64,000 nt of DNA from Acinetobacter pullicarnis (GTDB taxonomy: Bacteria; Pseudomonadota; Gammaproteobacteria; Pseudomonadales; Moraxellaceae), in NCBI RefSeq assembly GCF_006352475.1, contig NZ_VCMZ01000001.1, positions 558,001 to 622,000 of the forward strand. The letters are read 5' to 3'. Every line of letters starts with the position of its first letter. Within the stretch, counting starts at the first letter, position 1. The position numbers and the translations under genes were made by a program. Positions 36,115 through 46,196 of this stretch are shown in pieces. Under the pieces are notes generated by a model. That model searched no databases, had not been told where the DNA came from, and saw nothing but the letters and a program-made list of their open reading frames with translations.

Positions 36115-37488
36115 ATGATAGGGAATATTGGGTTGTTTGTTGCGATTGCTGTCTTAATTTGGATGGCGATGCGAGGATTTAATGTTGTCGTTGCAGCCTT
36201 GTTCTGTTCATTGATCATTGCGTTCAGTAATGACTTAGTCGTATCTAAAACATTGCTTGAGTATTTCCCGTTTGGGCCACTTGGTGCGTTTACCTTTGCT
36301 GGTAAGTTTTTCTTATTATTCTTATGTGGCGCTATTTTTGGCAAGGTGATGGGGGTCAGTATGGCAGCCAATAGCATTGCTCAAGTCATTACCCAACGCT
36401 TGGGCAGTCAACGGGTGATTTGGATTACGATGATCGTTTGCGCACTCCTGACTTACGGTGGTGTGGTGACGTTTGTGGTGATCTTTACCATGTATCCGCT
36501 GGGTGTCACTTTAATGCGAGAAGCCAATCTGCCCAAAAGACTTTTTGGTTCAGCCGTTGCTTTAGGTGCGGGAACCTTCACCATGACTGCCTTACCGGGC
36601 AGTCCTTCAATACATAACGTGATTGCGTCTACGGCTTTGGGCACGGATCTATTTGCTGGCGCATGGATTGGGATTTTGGCAAGTGTCATTATGGTGGTGC
36701 TTGGAATGGCGTACTTACAACGCGAATGGACGTTGGCCAAATTAAAGGGCGAAGGGTTTGAAGCAAATGCCCAAGACCTGAGTATGGAGAAGATCGCAGA
36801 TAACTTGACCAATGTCCCAAGTTTCAGGGTTGCTTGTATTCCAATACTTGCTGTATTTGGGATGATACTCATGCCACGTTTATTCATGATGATGGGTGTC
36901 GGTGTAGATGATGGGGTACTCGGTAAAATAGTCGGGTATAGCTTGCAACAACCGATTATTTGGCCGAGTTTTGCTTTGGTCGTGGGTACAGTCATCAGTA
37001 TTTTATTGTTCCCGATCTTAAGAAGAAAATTTGTGAGTATTATCGGGCAAGGGGCGGATGATTCGATTATGCCTTTGCTGAGTACCGCTGCTGTGATTGG
37101 TTTTGGTGGCGTCGTCATTCAGACGGCTGGGTTTGCTCAATTCTCTACCTGGATATTAGGTTTAGACTTACCACCACTATTATCTGTTGTCGTTTCTGTC
37201 AGCGTTGTCTCTGGTATCGTGGGGTCATCATCGGGCGGATTACAAATTTTTATGCAGACTTTTGCGCCCGTTTATCTCGAAAGAGGGGTGGAGCCAGAAA
37301 TCCTGCATCGACTTGCGAATATTGCAGCAGGTGGACTCGATTCATTGCCGCATTGTGGTGCCATCATTGCCATGCTTATGGTCATGGGACTTACGCATAA
37401 ACAAGCTTATAAAGATGTTTTTGTGGTCACAGTGGTCATTCCAATCATTGCTGTACTGGTCAGTGTGGCAGCGTTGAGTTGGATTTAA
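36115..37488 (+). CDS. GntP-family permease
   Basis: This is a 457-residue membrane protein with about twelve hydrophobic helices of the GntP (gluconate/organic-acid) transporter family; a clear stretch is FTMTALPGSPSIHNVIASTA, the loop that carries the substrate motif, with GSSSGGLQIFMQTFAP and LDSLPHCGAIIAMLMVMGL in the second half. The start follows GAAAAGAAGG. It is downstream of the disrupted DUF1302 gene and probably takes up the organic acid handled by the ligase/amidohydrolase pair. Loss of readthrough from the IS-interrupted gene could reduce its expression. Confidence 0.88.
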   Translation: MIGNIGLFVAIAVLIWMAMRGFNVVVAALFCSLIIAFSNDLVVSKTLLEYFPFGPLGAFTFAGKFFLLFLCGAIFGKVMGVSMAANSIAQVITQRLGSQRVIWITMIVCALLTYGGVVTFVVIFTMYPLGVTLMREANLPKRLFGSAVALGAGTFTMTALPGSPSIHNVIASTALGTDLFAGAWIGILASVIMVVLGMAYLQREWTLAKLKGEGFEANAQDLSMEKIADNLTNVPSFRVACIPILAVFGMILMPRLFMMMGVGVDDGVLGKIVGYSLQQPIIWPSFALVVGTVISILLFPILRRKFVSIIGQGADDSIMPLLSTAAVIGFGGVVIQTAGFAQFSTWILGLDLPPLLSVVVSVSVVSGIVGSSSGGLQIFMQTFAPVYLERGVEPEILHRLANIAAGGLDSLPHCGAIIAMLMVMGLTHKQAYKDVFVVTVVIPIIAVLVSVAALSWI

Positions 37489-37537
37489 ATCCGCCAATGA
37501 AAATTACTAAGTCTTGCTTAATTCTAAGTGAAGCAAC

Positions 37538-37567
37538 AAAAGCCAACGCGTTTTGACGTTGGCTTTT
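37538..37567. terminator. Bidirectional terminator between GntP and SGNH genes
   Basis: AAAAGCCAACG and CGTTGGCTTTT stem with an 8-base loop between converging genes. Confidence 0.85.
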
Positions 37568-37605
37568 GCTACTTTGCAGACATTTACAATTTAACTTTTA
37601 GATTT

Positions 37606-38892
37606 TTATTGCTTCCCGATACTTTTACATTCTGCAGCACCTTCTAAACAAATTTTGGCATAGCCATAGTTATTGCTGCTTGGATAATGATTGCTGTTTG
37701 AATGAATAGCTGAGTTGCTACTATTGACTGGCTGTCGGTCTTGATTACTGTTGGCTTTGGGATTAAAAGACAGAATATCTTGTGCCACTTGCTGGCCTAA
37801 GCGTTGATAACCAGTTGCCGAAAAATGCACACCATCACGACGTGCGAGCCCTTGGTTAATCCACGAACGCATTGAACAGGCACCGCCCATGGCTTGTTGC
37901 CAATCCCAAAATAGGGTGCGTTGTTGCTGTGCCACTTCACGTTGCATTTGTTGAACAGCGGTGAGTTTGACTGGACGTGTACCACACGATCCGCCAATGC
38001 CTTTTAAACTCTCAGGCGCCGACATAATCATAATCGCCGTGCTGGGGCTGGCTGCACGAATCCCTTGAATTTGTTCAACGAGAATTTGTCGAGCGCGGCC
38101 CACATCGAGATTGTCGCCATAGGCTTCATTGGTGCCGTAGGCCAAAATTAATAAATCAGGTGCAACAGCCTTGAGTTCATCTTGCCAGCCTTTGCTATTC
38201 CAACGCTCCCAATAGGAGAGTTGCGCACCATTGATCCCGATAGCAGAAACAATTGCACCATTGCCTTGGGCATTTTGTCCCCACCAACCGCCAAGTGCAG
38301 TTTTCTGTACCTGTTGGGCACGAATGGAGAAGGGCATTTGTGCTTCAAATTCAGCGATCTGCCAGGTGCCATTTTTAATTGGTGCTTCAATACGGATTGG
38401 GCGACCTTGTGCATCATTTCCAATTAAAGCCTCATCATTGGCTGACTGACGAATGCTGACTTTAAATTTTTGCAGTGCTTCGCTACGTTTGGCTTTGATG
38501 GTGAGGCTGGCGCCACTGTATTGCGGTATGGCGATTAGTCCACCTAAGCTATAGTTTTCATTTTGTTGCGTGCGACTGCTGATTGGTTGCCAACCATTTT
38601 TGTCATAGCCGTAGCGAACGAGGCGGTTGCCAGTAAAATACATCGGCATGCCCCAACCCATACCGCCATTGCCAAGCGTAGCTTGTAGTTGCTGACGCAT
38701 ATTGTCAGTCATTTCATCTGCGGCAGTATGCGAATCGCCCAGTTGTACCACATGCAGCTTTTTGTCTTGAATCGCTGTGATGAGCTTTTGACTATTCGGT
38801 TCATTAAAATTGCTTAAATGACTAGCATTGATGCTGGTATTGAACGTAACTGCCAAAACTGACAGGGAGATCAAACTTTTTAAGTTCTTCAT
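37606..38892 (-). CDS. Secreted SGNH/GDSL-type hydrolase or esterase
   Basis: The 428-residue protein has a signal peptide (MKNLKSLISLSVLAVTFNTS, cleaved near SINAS) and the SGNH catalytic set: block I QLGDSHTAADEM (Ser), GTNEAYGD (Asn of block III) and DGVHFSATGYQRLG (Asp-His of block V). The tail of about 50 residues after block V is serine/asparagine-rich and ends with spaced cysteines. It acts in the periplasm, probably on acylated glycans. It is the third gene of the MBOAT operon, 23 bases after the DUF459 gene. Confidence 0.85.
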   Translation of the reverse strand: MKNLKSLISLSVLAVTFNTSINASHLSNFNEPNSQKLITAIQDKKLHVVQLGDSHTAADEMTDNMRQQLQATLGNGGMGWGMPMYFTGNRLVRYGYDKNGWQPISSRTQQNENYSLGGLIAIPQYSGASLTIKAKRSEALQKFKVSIRQSANDEALIGNDAQGRPIRIEAPIKNGTWQIAEFEAQMPFSIRAQQVQKTALGGWWGQNAQGNGAIVSAIGINGAQLSYWERWNSKGWQDELKAVAPDLLILAYGTNEAYGDNLDVGRARQILVEQIQGIRAASPSTAIMIMSAPESLKGIGGSCGTRPVKLTAVQQMQREVAQQQRTLFWDWQQAMGGACSMRSWINQGLARRDGVHFSATGYQRLGQQVAQDILSFNPKANSNQDRQPVNSSNSAIHSNSNHYPSSNNYGYAKICLEGAAECKSIGKQ

Positions 38893-38915
38893 AATTTACC
38901 TTTGGTGAGCACGGA

Positions 38916-40016
38916 TTAAGGCGCCACTTGAATATGTTGTGCAATACTTTGCGCAAGGACTTTTTGGCCATCTGAGGAAAAATGAATTCCATCAGCGCTT
39001 CTCATCTTAATGGAGAGACCATCTTTGACCAGATAATCACTATAAACATTATTTGCTGTGCCTAGGATAGCGCGAGAATCGAGAAACAGTGCCTGATTTT
39101 TTTGTACTTCATCACGAATGACCTGATTTAAGTAAATCATTTGATTGTTTAAACTTTCTTTGCGCATATTCGGTGGGGTCAGCCACATCACACTGACTTG
39201 ATGTTGTTTTGCAGTTTGAATAATCGCTGCAATCCGTGAACGGTATAGACTTTCCCATTCAGGTGACTGGAATTTTAAATAGTGTCCGCCGCCTTGTGGA
39301 TTGGGCATATCCCATGGATCGTTGGGGCCTAAAAACACCACCAAAATTTTAATCTGTGGATTACTTTCAATGGTGTCTTTAATGGTTTGTGGCCAATTAA
39401 AGAAACCTGGATAAGACAGGCCAGTACTTTGTTTACTGAGATTGACACTTTTGACTTCGTAGTTTTCAAGTAATGATTTCTGCACAAAGGGTGCAACACC
39501 CTGCATCAGTGAATCACCCGCAAAAAAGACTTGCTGATTTTTATTTAAGCTAAATTGATTGCGTAAGGCTTCCTGCGCACGTGCTTTGGCTTCAACGGCT
39601 TGGCGTTGTTGTTCAACCCGTCTTTTTTCTGCGAGAATAATTTTGTATTCAGGGGTATATGCATAGCCTGAATTAAAATTTTCAACTTGGGTGCTATTGA
39701 AGGCTGAAATAGCGGCTTTGATTTGATCATGCTGCTGATACAACGCTTGACCGATTGTTGCACCCGAAGTCCATACGGGATAGTCATCCAATACCGCCAA
39801 TGGGCTGGCTTGATGATAGGTCTGCTGAAAATAAGCATTGACTGAATTTTGCATAATCCAAATGCTGAGCACAGAGAAAAACATCAAGGTAAACAGGGCA
39901 TAGCTAAACTGCTGCCAATGGTTGTCGCGATAATCGAGCTCGGAAGCCGTCGCTTCGGTCGATTGCTCTGCGACTGATTTTGTTTCAATTGGGTCGGGTA
40001 AATTAGAAGTTTGCAT
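38916..40016 (-). CDS. Membrane-anchored DUF459 (SGNH-fold) protein
   Basis: The 366-residue protein starts MQTSNLPDPIETKS and has one transmembrane segment (about residues 35-60, FSYALFTLMFFSVLSIWIMQ) followed by a periplasmic coiled linker and an SGNH domain: VFFAGDSLMQGVAPF (Ser), VFLGPNDPWDMP (Asn) and DGIHFSSDGQKVLA (Asp-His). DUF459 proteins pair with MBOAT acyltransferases in bacterial polysaccharide O-acetylation. Its start overlaps the end of the MBOAT gene by 14 bases, so the two are co-translated. Confidence 0.88.
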   Translation of the reverse strand: MQTSNLPDPIETKSVAEQSTEATASELDYRDNHWQQFSYALFTLMFFSVLSIWIMQNSVNAYFQQTYHQASPLAVLDDYPVWTSGATIGQALYQQHDQIKAAISAFNSTQVENFNSGYAYTPEYKIILAEKRRVEQQRQAVEAKARAQEALRNQFSLNKNQQVFFAGDSLMQGVAPFVQKSLLENYEVKSVNLSKQSTGLSYPGFFNWPQTIKDTIESNPQIKILVVFLGPNDPWDMPNPQGGGHYLKFQSPEWESLYRSRIAAIIQTAKQHQVSVMWLTPPNMRKESLNNQMIYLNQVIRDEVQKNQALFLDSRAILGTANNVYSDYLVKDGLSIKMRSADGIHFSSDGQKVLAQSIAQHIQVAP

Positions 40017-41502
40017 AAATGAAGCCCGGAATTCCTGAAGGTGCGCATATCACGATCAGCATAAAAATAATCAACAATGGAATAATGAGCGCATATTGCG
40101 GCAAACGATTTAAATTGAGTTTGGCGGCCTTAAAGAGGCGACGTACCCAAGGATACAGACACCAAGCAATCAGTAAGAAATACAGTAAATAGAGTGGATT
40201 ATTATTCCACTCGACATTGGTGTAATTGCTGAATAATGCTTGAAATACCTGCATGGCTTCATCAAAGCTTTTGGCGCGGAAAAATACAAAACACAAGCAG
40301 ACAAAATTGACGGTGACAAAGATTCCAAGCATTTTACCAATCAAGCTGGATTTATACAGTGCATCTCTGGCCTCTTTGGCTGTGACTTTAAACAGTTTTT
40401 CATAAAGTTTATCGGTGCAATTGAGCAGCACTAGAGCCAAGCCGTGGAATAGCCCCCACAAAAAGAAGTTCCAACCTGAACCATGCCAAATGCCAGACAA
40501 GACCATGGCAATCAATAGGTTCAACTGGGTGAGAACAAATCCACCGCGACTTCCGCCTAAGGGGATATAGATATAGTCACGAATCCAAGTCGATAAACTG
40601 ATATGCCATTTGTCCCAAAAATCTCGAATGTTATGTGCCAACAAAGGCGCTCTAAAGTTGACTGGAAGGCGAAAGCCGAGCAGTAAACCAAAGGCGACCA
40701 TCATTTCACTATAGCCAGAAAAGTCTAAAAATAACTGTAAGGTATAGCCATAAATTGCAGCCAGTACTTCGAGACTGTGATATTGCATCGGATTGGAAAA
40801 TACCGGATTGACCCAGACATCAGCCAACCAACCTGCAATCCACCATTTTTTAATCAGTGCCAAGCACAATAAACTTAAGGCGACACTGGGCATTAAAATG
40901 CGACGCGGTTGTTGGGTACGAATTTGCGGGCTCATGCCACACAAATTCCCCTCAATATCGGTCAAGCCTTTGGCACTTTGCGCACGTGCAATAGGACCTG
41001 CAGTAATGGTGGCAAAAAATGAAAAGTGCATCAACAATTGGGTAAAGCTAAAGCGCGGAACTTCGACTTCATTACGATAGCGACTGACTAAATAGCTAAT
41101 CGATTGAAAGGAGTAATATGAAATCCCCAGTGGTAACAGCAGGTTGGCAACGAGACCTGAGCTGTCGAGTTGTAACTGCTCCATGAAGACTGAGATATTG
41201 CTTTTAAAGAAGTCATAATATTTAAACCAACTAAGTTGGATTAAGGTCACAGCGATACCGGTGAGCATCAGCGTCTTTTTATAAGATGCATAGCGATCCA
41301 TCGCCACGGATAAAGCAAAAATGACACTACTAAAGCCCAGCAAAATGGTGGTCGCAAATCCGCCCGCCATCAAATAAATAATGCTGTAACTTGCAACCAA
41401 CAAGAGTAAGTTTTGTAGTTGTGGTTTTGCCCTAAATGACCAATAGATACAGAAAAATAGTATAAATAATAAACTGAATTCTATGGACAAAAACGAGAAC
41501 AT
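40003..41502 (-). CDS. MBOAT-family O-acyltransferase (AlgI-like)
   Basis: The 499-residue polytopic membrane protein has at least ten hydrophobic segments. The MBOAT signature is present as DFWDKWHISLSTWIRDYIYI and then SGIWHGSGWNFFLWGLFHG, with the invariant histidine of the family near residue 340. AlgI-type enzymes pass an acyl group across the inner membrane to an SGNH partner that adds it to a polysaccharide. The first gene of the operon, followed by two SGNH genes. The target glycan is unknown; it could be an exopolysaccharide or another envelope glycan. Confidence 0.9.
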   Translation of the reverse strand: MFSFLSIEFSLLFILFFCIYWSFRAKPQLQNLLLLVASYSIIYLMAGGFATTILLGFSSVIFALSVAMDRYASYKKTLMLTGIAVTLIQLSWFKYYDFFKSNISVFMEQLQLDSSGLVANLLLPLGISYYSFQSISYLVSRYRNEVEVPRFSFTQLLMHFSFFATITAGPIARAQSAKGLTDIEGNLCGMSPQIRTQQPRRILMPSVALSLLCLALIKKWWIAGWLADVWVNPVFSNPMQYHSLEVLAAIYGYTLQLFLDFSGYSEMMVAFGLLLGFRLPVNFRAPLLAHNIRDFWDKWHISLSTWIRDYIYIPLGGSRGGFVLTQLNLLIAMVLSGIWHGSGWNFFLWGLFHGLALVLLNCTDKLYEKLFKVTAKEARDALYKSSLIGKMLGIFVTVNFVCLCFVFFRAKSFDEAMQVFQALFSNYTNVEWNNNPLYLLYFLLIAWCLYPWVRRLFKAAKLNLNRLPQYALIIPLLIIFMLIVICAPSGIPGFIYANF

Positions 41503-41717
41503 TGTTGTGTTAAATCGATGATTAATTAGGTGGCGGATTCTAGCATATTTCCATCTTGAAACGACTTAGATAAAATGCATTTTTTATTGATTAAATGTGA
41601 GCTGAGCCGAAGCTCAGATCAGCATTTTAATCTTGTTGTTGAGTTGATGTTATGACCTTGTTTGGATTGACGTTTTAAGCCTTAATTTAACGTTTATTTA
41701 GACAGGCTTAGGCTCAA

Positions 41718-42935
41718 TTATGCTTTTTTGGTACTCGGTAAAAATAGCGTTGCAAAGCCGAGTAAAGGTAAATATGAGCACAGCGTATAGACCCAAGTAA
41801 TTCCTTGATGATCGGCAAGATAGCCCAATCCTGCAGCTGCAATTCCACTGACCCCAAACATCAAACCAAACATTAGACCTGACACCATGCCCACACGGCC
41901 GGGCACTGCTTCTTGGGCATAAACCACCATGGCCGAGAATGCCGAAGACATCACTAAACCAACGATCACCGCTAAAATGGGCGTCCAAAATAAATTGGCA
42001 TAAGGCATGAGGAGCGCAAAGGGCGCCATGCCCAGAAAAGACACCCAAATCACGGCCTTACGACCAATGCGATCACCAATCGGGCCGCCTGCAAAAGTAC
42101 CCACGGCTACCGCAGCTAAAAAGGCGAATAGACATAGCTGTGCATCTCGAATACTTAGACCAAAATGTTCGATTAAATAGAAGGTGTAATAGTTGGTTAG
42201 ACTGGCAATGTAGGTGAATTTAGCGAACATCAATAGTGCAATGACACTGAGTGCGCGAGTGAGGGTTCGACCATGTAATTGACTTGGATTGTTTTGGCGA
42301 TGCACCATCACCATTTTTTGCCCATGCTGTACCGTCCAACGACTAACTTTGTAGAGCACCCAAATCGCCAACACAGCAAACAGCATGCACCACGCGGCAG
42401 AGGCTTGACCATTGGGTACAATAATCAGCGCGGCCAATAAGGGACCAATCGCAGAACCGGTATTGCCACCCACTTGGAAGCTCGATTGCGCCGTGCCAAA
42501 ACGCCCACCGGATGCCATTCGCGCCACGCGTGAGGCTTCGGGATGAAAGGTGGAAGAACCAACACCAATAATGGCGGCAGCAATCAGCAACATGCTAAAA
42601 CTTGGCGCAAAGGCCAATAACCCGATCCCACATAAGGTCACCAGCATGCCAAAAGGCAGTAAATAGGGTAGTGGATGTTTGTCGGTATAAAAGCCAATCC
42701 ACGGTTGTAGCAACGATGCAGTTATTTGATAAACAAAAGACAAAATCCCAATTTCAGTAAAGCTTAAAGAGAAATTGGTTTTTAGCATGGGATAAATTGC
42801 GGGAACCACGGCTTGAATCAAGTCATTAAGTAAATGTGCAATCGCCACGGCAGCGACAATGCGCGTCACCATTTTCTGGGGCTGTGCAGAAGCGGCCATA
42901 GGGGCAATGGGCGGGAGCTGATTCGATGACGACAT
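41718..42935 (-). CDS. fsr: Fsr-type MFS efflux transporter (fosmidomycin resistance family)
   Basis: About 405 residues and twelve helices. The sequence matches E. coli Fsr in pattern: AIAHLLNDLIQAVVPAIYPM, then ASLLQPWIGFYTDKHPLPYL, then VGSSTFHPEASRVARMASGG and SFQVGGNTGSAIGPLLAALI. Members export fosmidomycin and related phosphonates in a proton-driven manner. Several starts are possible (TTG 42965, ATG 42950, ATG 42935); I give the last, which leaves the MSSSN tail before the first helix. It is divergent from the AraC regulator at 43043, suggesting control by it. Confidence 0.88.
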   Translation of the reverse strand: MSSSNQLPPIAPMAASAQPQKMVTRIVAAVAIAHLLNDLIQAVVPAIYPMLKTNFSLSFTEIGILSFVYQITASLLQPWIGFYTDKHPLPYLLPFGMLVTLCGIGLLAFAPSFSMLLIAAAIIGVGSSTFHPEASRVARMASGGRFGTAQSSFQVGGNTGSAIGPLLAALIIVPNGQASAAWCMLFAVLAIWVLYKVSRWTVQHGQKMVMVHRQNNPSQLHGRTLTRALSVIALLMFAKFTYIASLTNYYTFYLIEHFGLSIRDAQLCLFAFLAAVAVGTFAGGPIGDRIGRKAVIWVSFLGMAPFALLMPYANLFWTPILAVIVGLVMSSAFSAMVVYAQEAVPGRVGMVSGLMFGLMFGVSGIAAAGLGYLADHQGITWVYTLCSYLPLLGFATLFLPSTKKA

Positions 42936-43042
42936 GTCTATAGGTTCCATGACTTGAATATCCAAGCAGGAGAGTATAATTTGTCATATCAACGCACATG
43001 TTCCAATAATCATCGTACAAGTGACAAAAATAGAGCAAGATA

Positions 43043-43813
43043 ATGCTTCAAATCTTTGAAAACGTGCCAGAACTGGTGATTGGGAGGCAATCACAATATG
43101 CTTATCGGGCAGTGATTGCCCCGCATATGCATAACCGTGCGCAGTTGCTTTATCCATCTGAAGGCGCGATTCGCGTTCATACCCAAAAACATGTTTGGAT
43201 TGTTTCTGCGCAAAGCGCATTATGGATTCCGGCTGGTATTGAACATAGTGTGGTGGCGCTTAGCCAAGTACAGCTTAGTACCGCATTGGTTGAAACTGAG
43301 GTCACCAGCAGCTTAGGCACTGAGTGTTTGTTTATACAAATGACGGGTTTACTCAGCGCACTGATTTTACGTATTAATCAGGTTGAACGTGCACACCCCA
43401 ATCAAGGTGCAAATACACTTGAGCTGATTAAAGCAATTCAAACCCTGATTTTAAATGAAATTCATCAGGCGGCTGCCTTGCCTTTAGAATTGCCTTGGCC
43501 GAATGATGCGCGGTTGATTTCCATTTGTGAAAGCTTATTGGCCAATCCACAACAGACCAAAAATTTAGATGCTTGGGCAGATCAAATTGGCACCAGTGCC
43601 AGAACCCTGATGCGATTGTTTCAGAAACAAACTGGTTTGACTTATCGGGCGTGGATTCAGCAAATGCATATTGCCTTGGCTATGGAGAAATTAGCGCAGG
43701 GTGAATCCGTTGCACGTGTAGCAGATGCGTTGGGTTATCACAGTCCAAGCGCATTTAGTGCCATGTTTAAACGGCATTTAGGTCAAGCACCACAGCAGTT
43801 TATGAAGAAGTAG
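43043..43813 (+). CDS. AraC-family transcriptional regulator
   Basis: The 256-residue protein has a cupin-type N-terminal sensor domain (VIAPHMHNRAQLLYPSEGAI, HxHxR-like pattern) and a C-terminal double helix-turn-helix (LDAWADQIGTSARTLMRLFQ then ESVARVADALGYHSPSAFSA), the AraC/XylS signature. It is divergent from the Fsr gene with about 100 bases between, so it most likely regulates that pump. The inducer is unknown. A bidirectional terminator follows. Confidence 0.92.
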   Translation: MLQIFENVPELVIGRQSQYAYRAVIAPHMHNRAQLLYPSEGAIRVHTQKHVWIVSAQSALWIPAGIEHSVVALSQVQLSTALVETEVTSSLGTECLFIQMTGLLSALILRINQVERAHPNQGANTLELIKAIQTLILNEIHQAAALPLELPWPNDARLISICESLLANPQQTKNLDAWADQIGTSARTLMRLFQKQTGLTYRAWIQQMHIALAMEKLAQGESVARVADALGYHSPSAFSAMFKRHLGQAPQQFMKK

Positions 43814-43874
43814 TTTTTTGAATCGGGGGGAATGTCAGTCAGTTAAGATGAATACTGGCATTTGATCTCCCCAA

Positions 43875-43908
43875 AAAAGCCCTTTACTCATTCAAGCAAA
43901 GGGCTTTT
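43875..43908. terminator. Bidirectional terminator between AraC and pta
   Basis: AAAAGCCCTTT and AAAGGGCTTTT form an 11-bp stem between converging genes. Confidence 0.85.
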
Positions 43909-43949
43909 GTCATTCTCATACTGAATCGAATGAGATTTGCATAGCGATA

Positions 43950-46091
43950 TTAACGACTGGCTTGTTGTTCTGCCTGAATGGCGGTTAATGCAATGGTAAA
44001 TACAATATCGTCAACCAATGCACCACGTGACAAGTCATTGACGGGTTTATTGAGACCTTGCAACATTGGACCAACACTCACCACATTGGCAGCACGTTGC
44101 ACGGCTTTGTAGGTGGTGTTACCGGTATTGAGGTCTGGGAAGATAAACACATTGGCGCGACCTGCAACTTGAGAGTCTGGCGCTTTTGAGCGACCGACAC
44201 TTTCAACCGATGCAGCGTCATATTGTAATGGGCCATCAATCAATAGATCAGGGCGACGTTGACGCGCAATTTCAGTGGCTTCACGAACTTTATCGACATC
44301 TGCGCCAGTACCCGATGACCCTGTTGAATAAGAGATCATGGCAATGCGTGGGTCAATGCCAAAGGCTTTGGCAGAGTCAGCAGATTGAATTGCGATTTCA
44401 GCCAGTTGCGCAGCATCTGGATCTGGATTAATCGCACAGTCACCATACACATAGACTTCATCGGGTAACAGCATAAAGAAGATGGACGACACCAAAGAAT
44501 ACTCAGGTGCGGTTTTAATCAACTGGAATGCAGGACGAACGGTATTGGCGGTGGTATGTACTGCACCCGAAACCAAACCATCGACTTGATCAAGTGCCAG
44601 CATCATGGTGCCAAGCACAACGGTATCTTGCAGTTGCTCTTTGGCTTGAGCTTCGGTGAGTTTGCCTTTACGCATCTCAACCATAGACTGAACGTATTGG
44701 TCGATAATCAGATCTGGGTCAACAATTTCTAAATCTTGTGGCAATTCGATATTACGTGCTTTGGCAACTTCAAGTACCGCTTCTGGTTTTGCCAATAAAA
44801 TACATTGTGCAATGCCACGTGCTTGACAGATTGCAGCCGCTTGAATGGTACGCGGTTCATCACCTTCAGGTAAGATAATGCGTTTTTTCGCTGCAATTGA
44901 TTTCTGTACCAATTCGTGGCGGAACGCAGAAGGGGACAAACGTGCTTGGAAATCGCCATTGAGCAGAGGTGCCAACATGGCTAAGTTCAAATGACTTGAA
45001 ACAAAGCGAGTGACTTGTTCAGCACGCTCAGTGTCATCAATTGGAATTTCATTGCTTAAACTTGCCAATTTCTGTGCAGTTTCAAAGGCGCTCAGTGGCG
45101 TATATAAAATCGGTAAACCATTTTTGATAGATGCTTGGCAGAAATCGAGCACCAATGCATTTGGTGCATGATGTTCCGTTAAGACCAAACCGGCAAGCGG
45201 AATACCTTGACTACTGGCAATGCTGCTGGCTAATAACACATCAACACGGTCAGAAGAACTGATGATCAGCTCACCAGCAACAAACTTGTCTAATTCATAT
45301 TGGATGTTGGCAGAGATCAAGCTGTTGTGGAGTACACGACGTTGAGCTGCTTCACCTTTATTAATCCAAGCGGCTTGAATTTGCGCACTTAAATCCGATA
45401 CGCGTGGCACACTTAGCGTATTACTAAAGGGCACCATCGCAATGATTGGAAGTTGCGCACTGCCGATATGTGGGTGGGTCTTTTGAATGGCTTCAGCAAA
45501 CTTTTGACTTTCTTTGTCTAGGCGTAAGCTTGGGTCCATGGTGACCGGGATTTGCGCGCACTCTTCTGGTAGACCACGGGTACGCATGAACAGTACACCC
45601 GCAGTACGTGGGCAAGATGCACCACCAAAATTACGCAGTTGCGTTTCCACTTTCTCAGCGCTGTGTTCGGCATTACCAATATCGGCATTGCTAACAATAA
45701 TGACATGGGCATCAAGTGCTTGAGCTAAAGCTGCATTCATTTCACCTGCAAAGCTATCGCGTGCATTTGGTACCAGACCTTCAACAATAATCAGATCGTG
45801 TTCTTTAGAAATTTGACGATGCAGATGAACCGCCTGTTCCAGCAGTTCATCATTTTCACCGGCATTGATCAATTGGATTAATCGGGTATAACCAATCGGT
45901 TCAACAGTCGTTGAGTTCGATAAATGGCGAAATAAAGCCGTACTTCGATCTATTTCAGCGCTACTATCCTGCGAGAATGGCTTGAGAAAACCAGCTTTTA
46001 GGCCTTGGCACTCCAAAGCATAAATTAAACCCAAACACGCAGAATTTAAACCTACGCCTTCCCCAGTTGGAACCAATAAAATCGTTTTCAT
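43950..46091 (-). CDS. pta: Phosphate acetyltransferase
   Basis: The 713-residue long-form Pta interconverts acetyl-CoA and acetyl phosphate. The N-terminal third is a BioD-like P-loop-fold domain (ILLVPTGEGVGLNSACLGLI), then a DRTGG domain, and the C-terminal catalytic domain starts near residue 390 (KRIILPEGDEPRTIQAAAIC) and includes SYSTGSSGTGADVDKVREAT and PLQYDAASV. The gene follows ackA on the same strand with 105 bases between; together they form the acetate overflow or assimilation pathway in the cytosol. No start ambiguity: KTILLVPTGEG is the known family N-terminus. Confidence 0.97.
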   Translation of the reverse strand: MKTILLVPTGEGVGLNSACLGLIYALECQGLKAGFLKPFSQDSSAEIDRSTALFRHLSNSTTVEPIGYTRLIQLINAGENDELLEQAVHLHRQISKEHDLIIVEGLVPNARDSFAGEMNAALAQALDAHVIIVSNADIGNAEHSAEKVETQLRNFGGASCPRTAGVLFMRTRGLPEECAQIPVTMDPSLRLDKESQKFAEAIQKTHPHIGSAQLPIIAMVPFSNTLSVPRVSDLSAQIQAAWINKGEAAQRRVLHNSLISANIQYELDKFVAGELIISSSDRVDVLLASSIASSQGIPLAGLVLTEHHAPNALVLDFCQASIKNGLPILYTPLSAFETAQKLASLSNEIPIDDTERAEQVTRFVSSHLNLAMLAPLLNGDFQARLSPSAFRHELVQKSIAAKKRIILPEGDEPRTIQAAAICQARGIAQCILLAKPEAVLEVAKARNIELPQDLEIVDPDLIIDQYVQSMVEMRKGKLTEAQAKEQLQDTVVLGTMMLALDQVDGLVSGAVHTTANTVRPAFQLIKTAPEYSLVSSIFFMLLPDEVYVYGDCAINPDPDAAQLAEIAIQSADSAKAFGIDPRIAMISYSTGSSGTGADVDKVREATEIARQRRPDLLIDGPLQYDAASVESVGRSKAPDSQVAGRANVFIFPDLNTGNTTYKAVQRAANVVSVGPMLQGLNKPVNDLSRGALVDDIVFTIALTAIQAEQQASR

Positions 46092-46196
46092 AAATGATTG
46101 TTAAACTCTAAATGGTGACAGTAGTATCGAAAGGCCTAAGCTTGCATAGGATTAAGCAAAATTAGGCGATTTATGCATCATTTCAGTATGGTTGCG

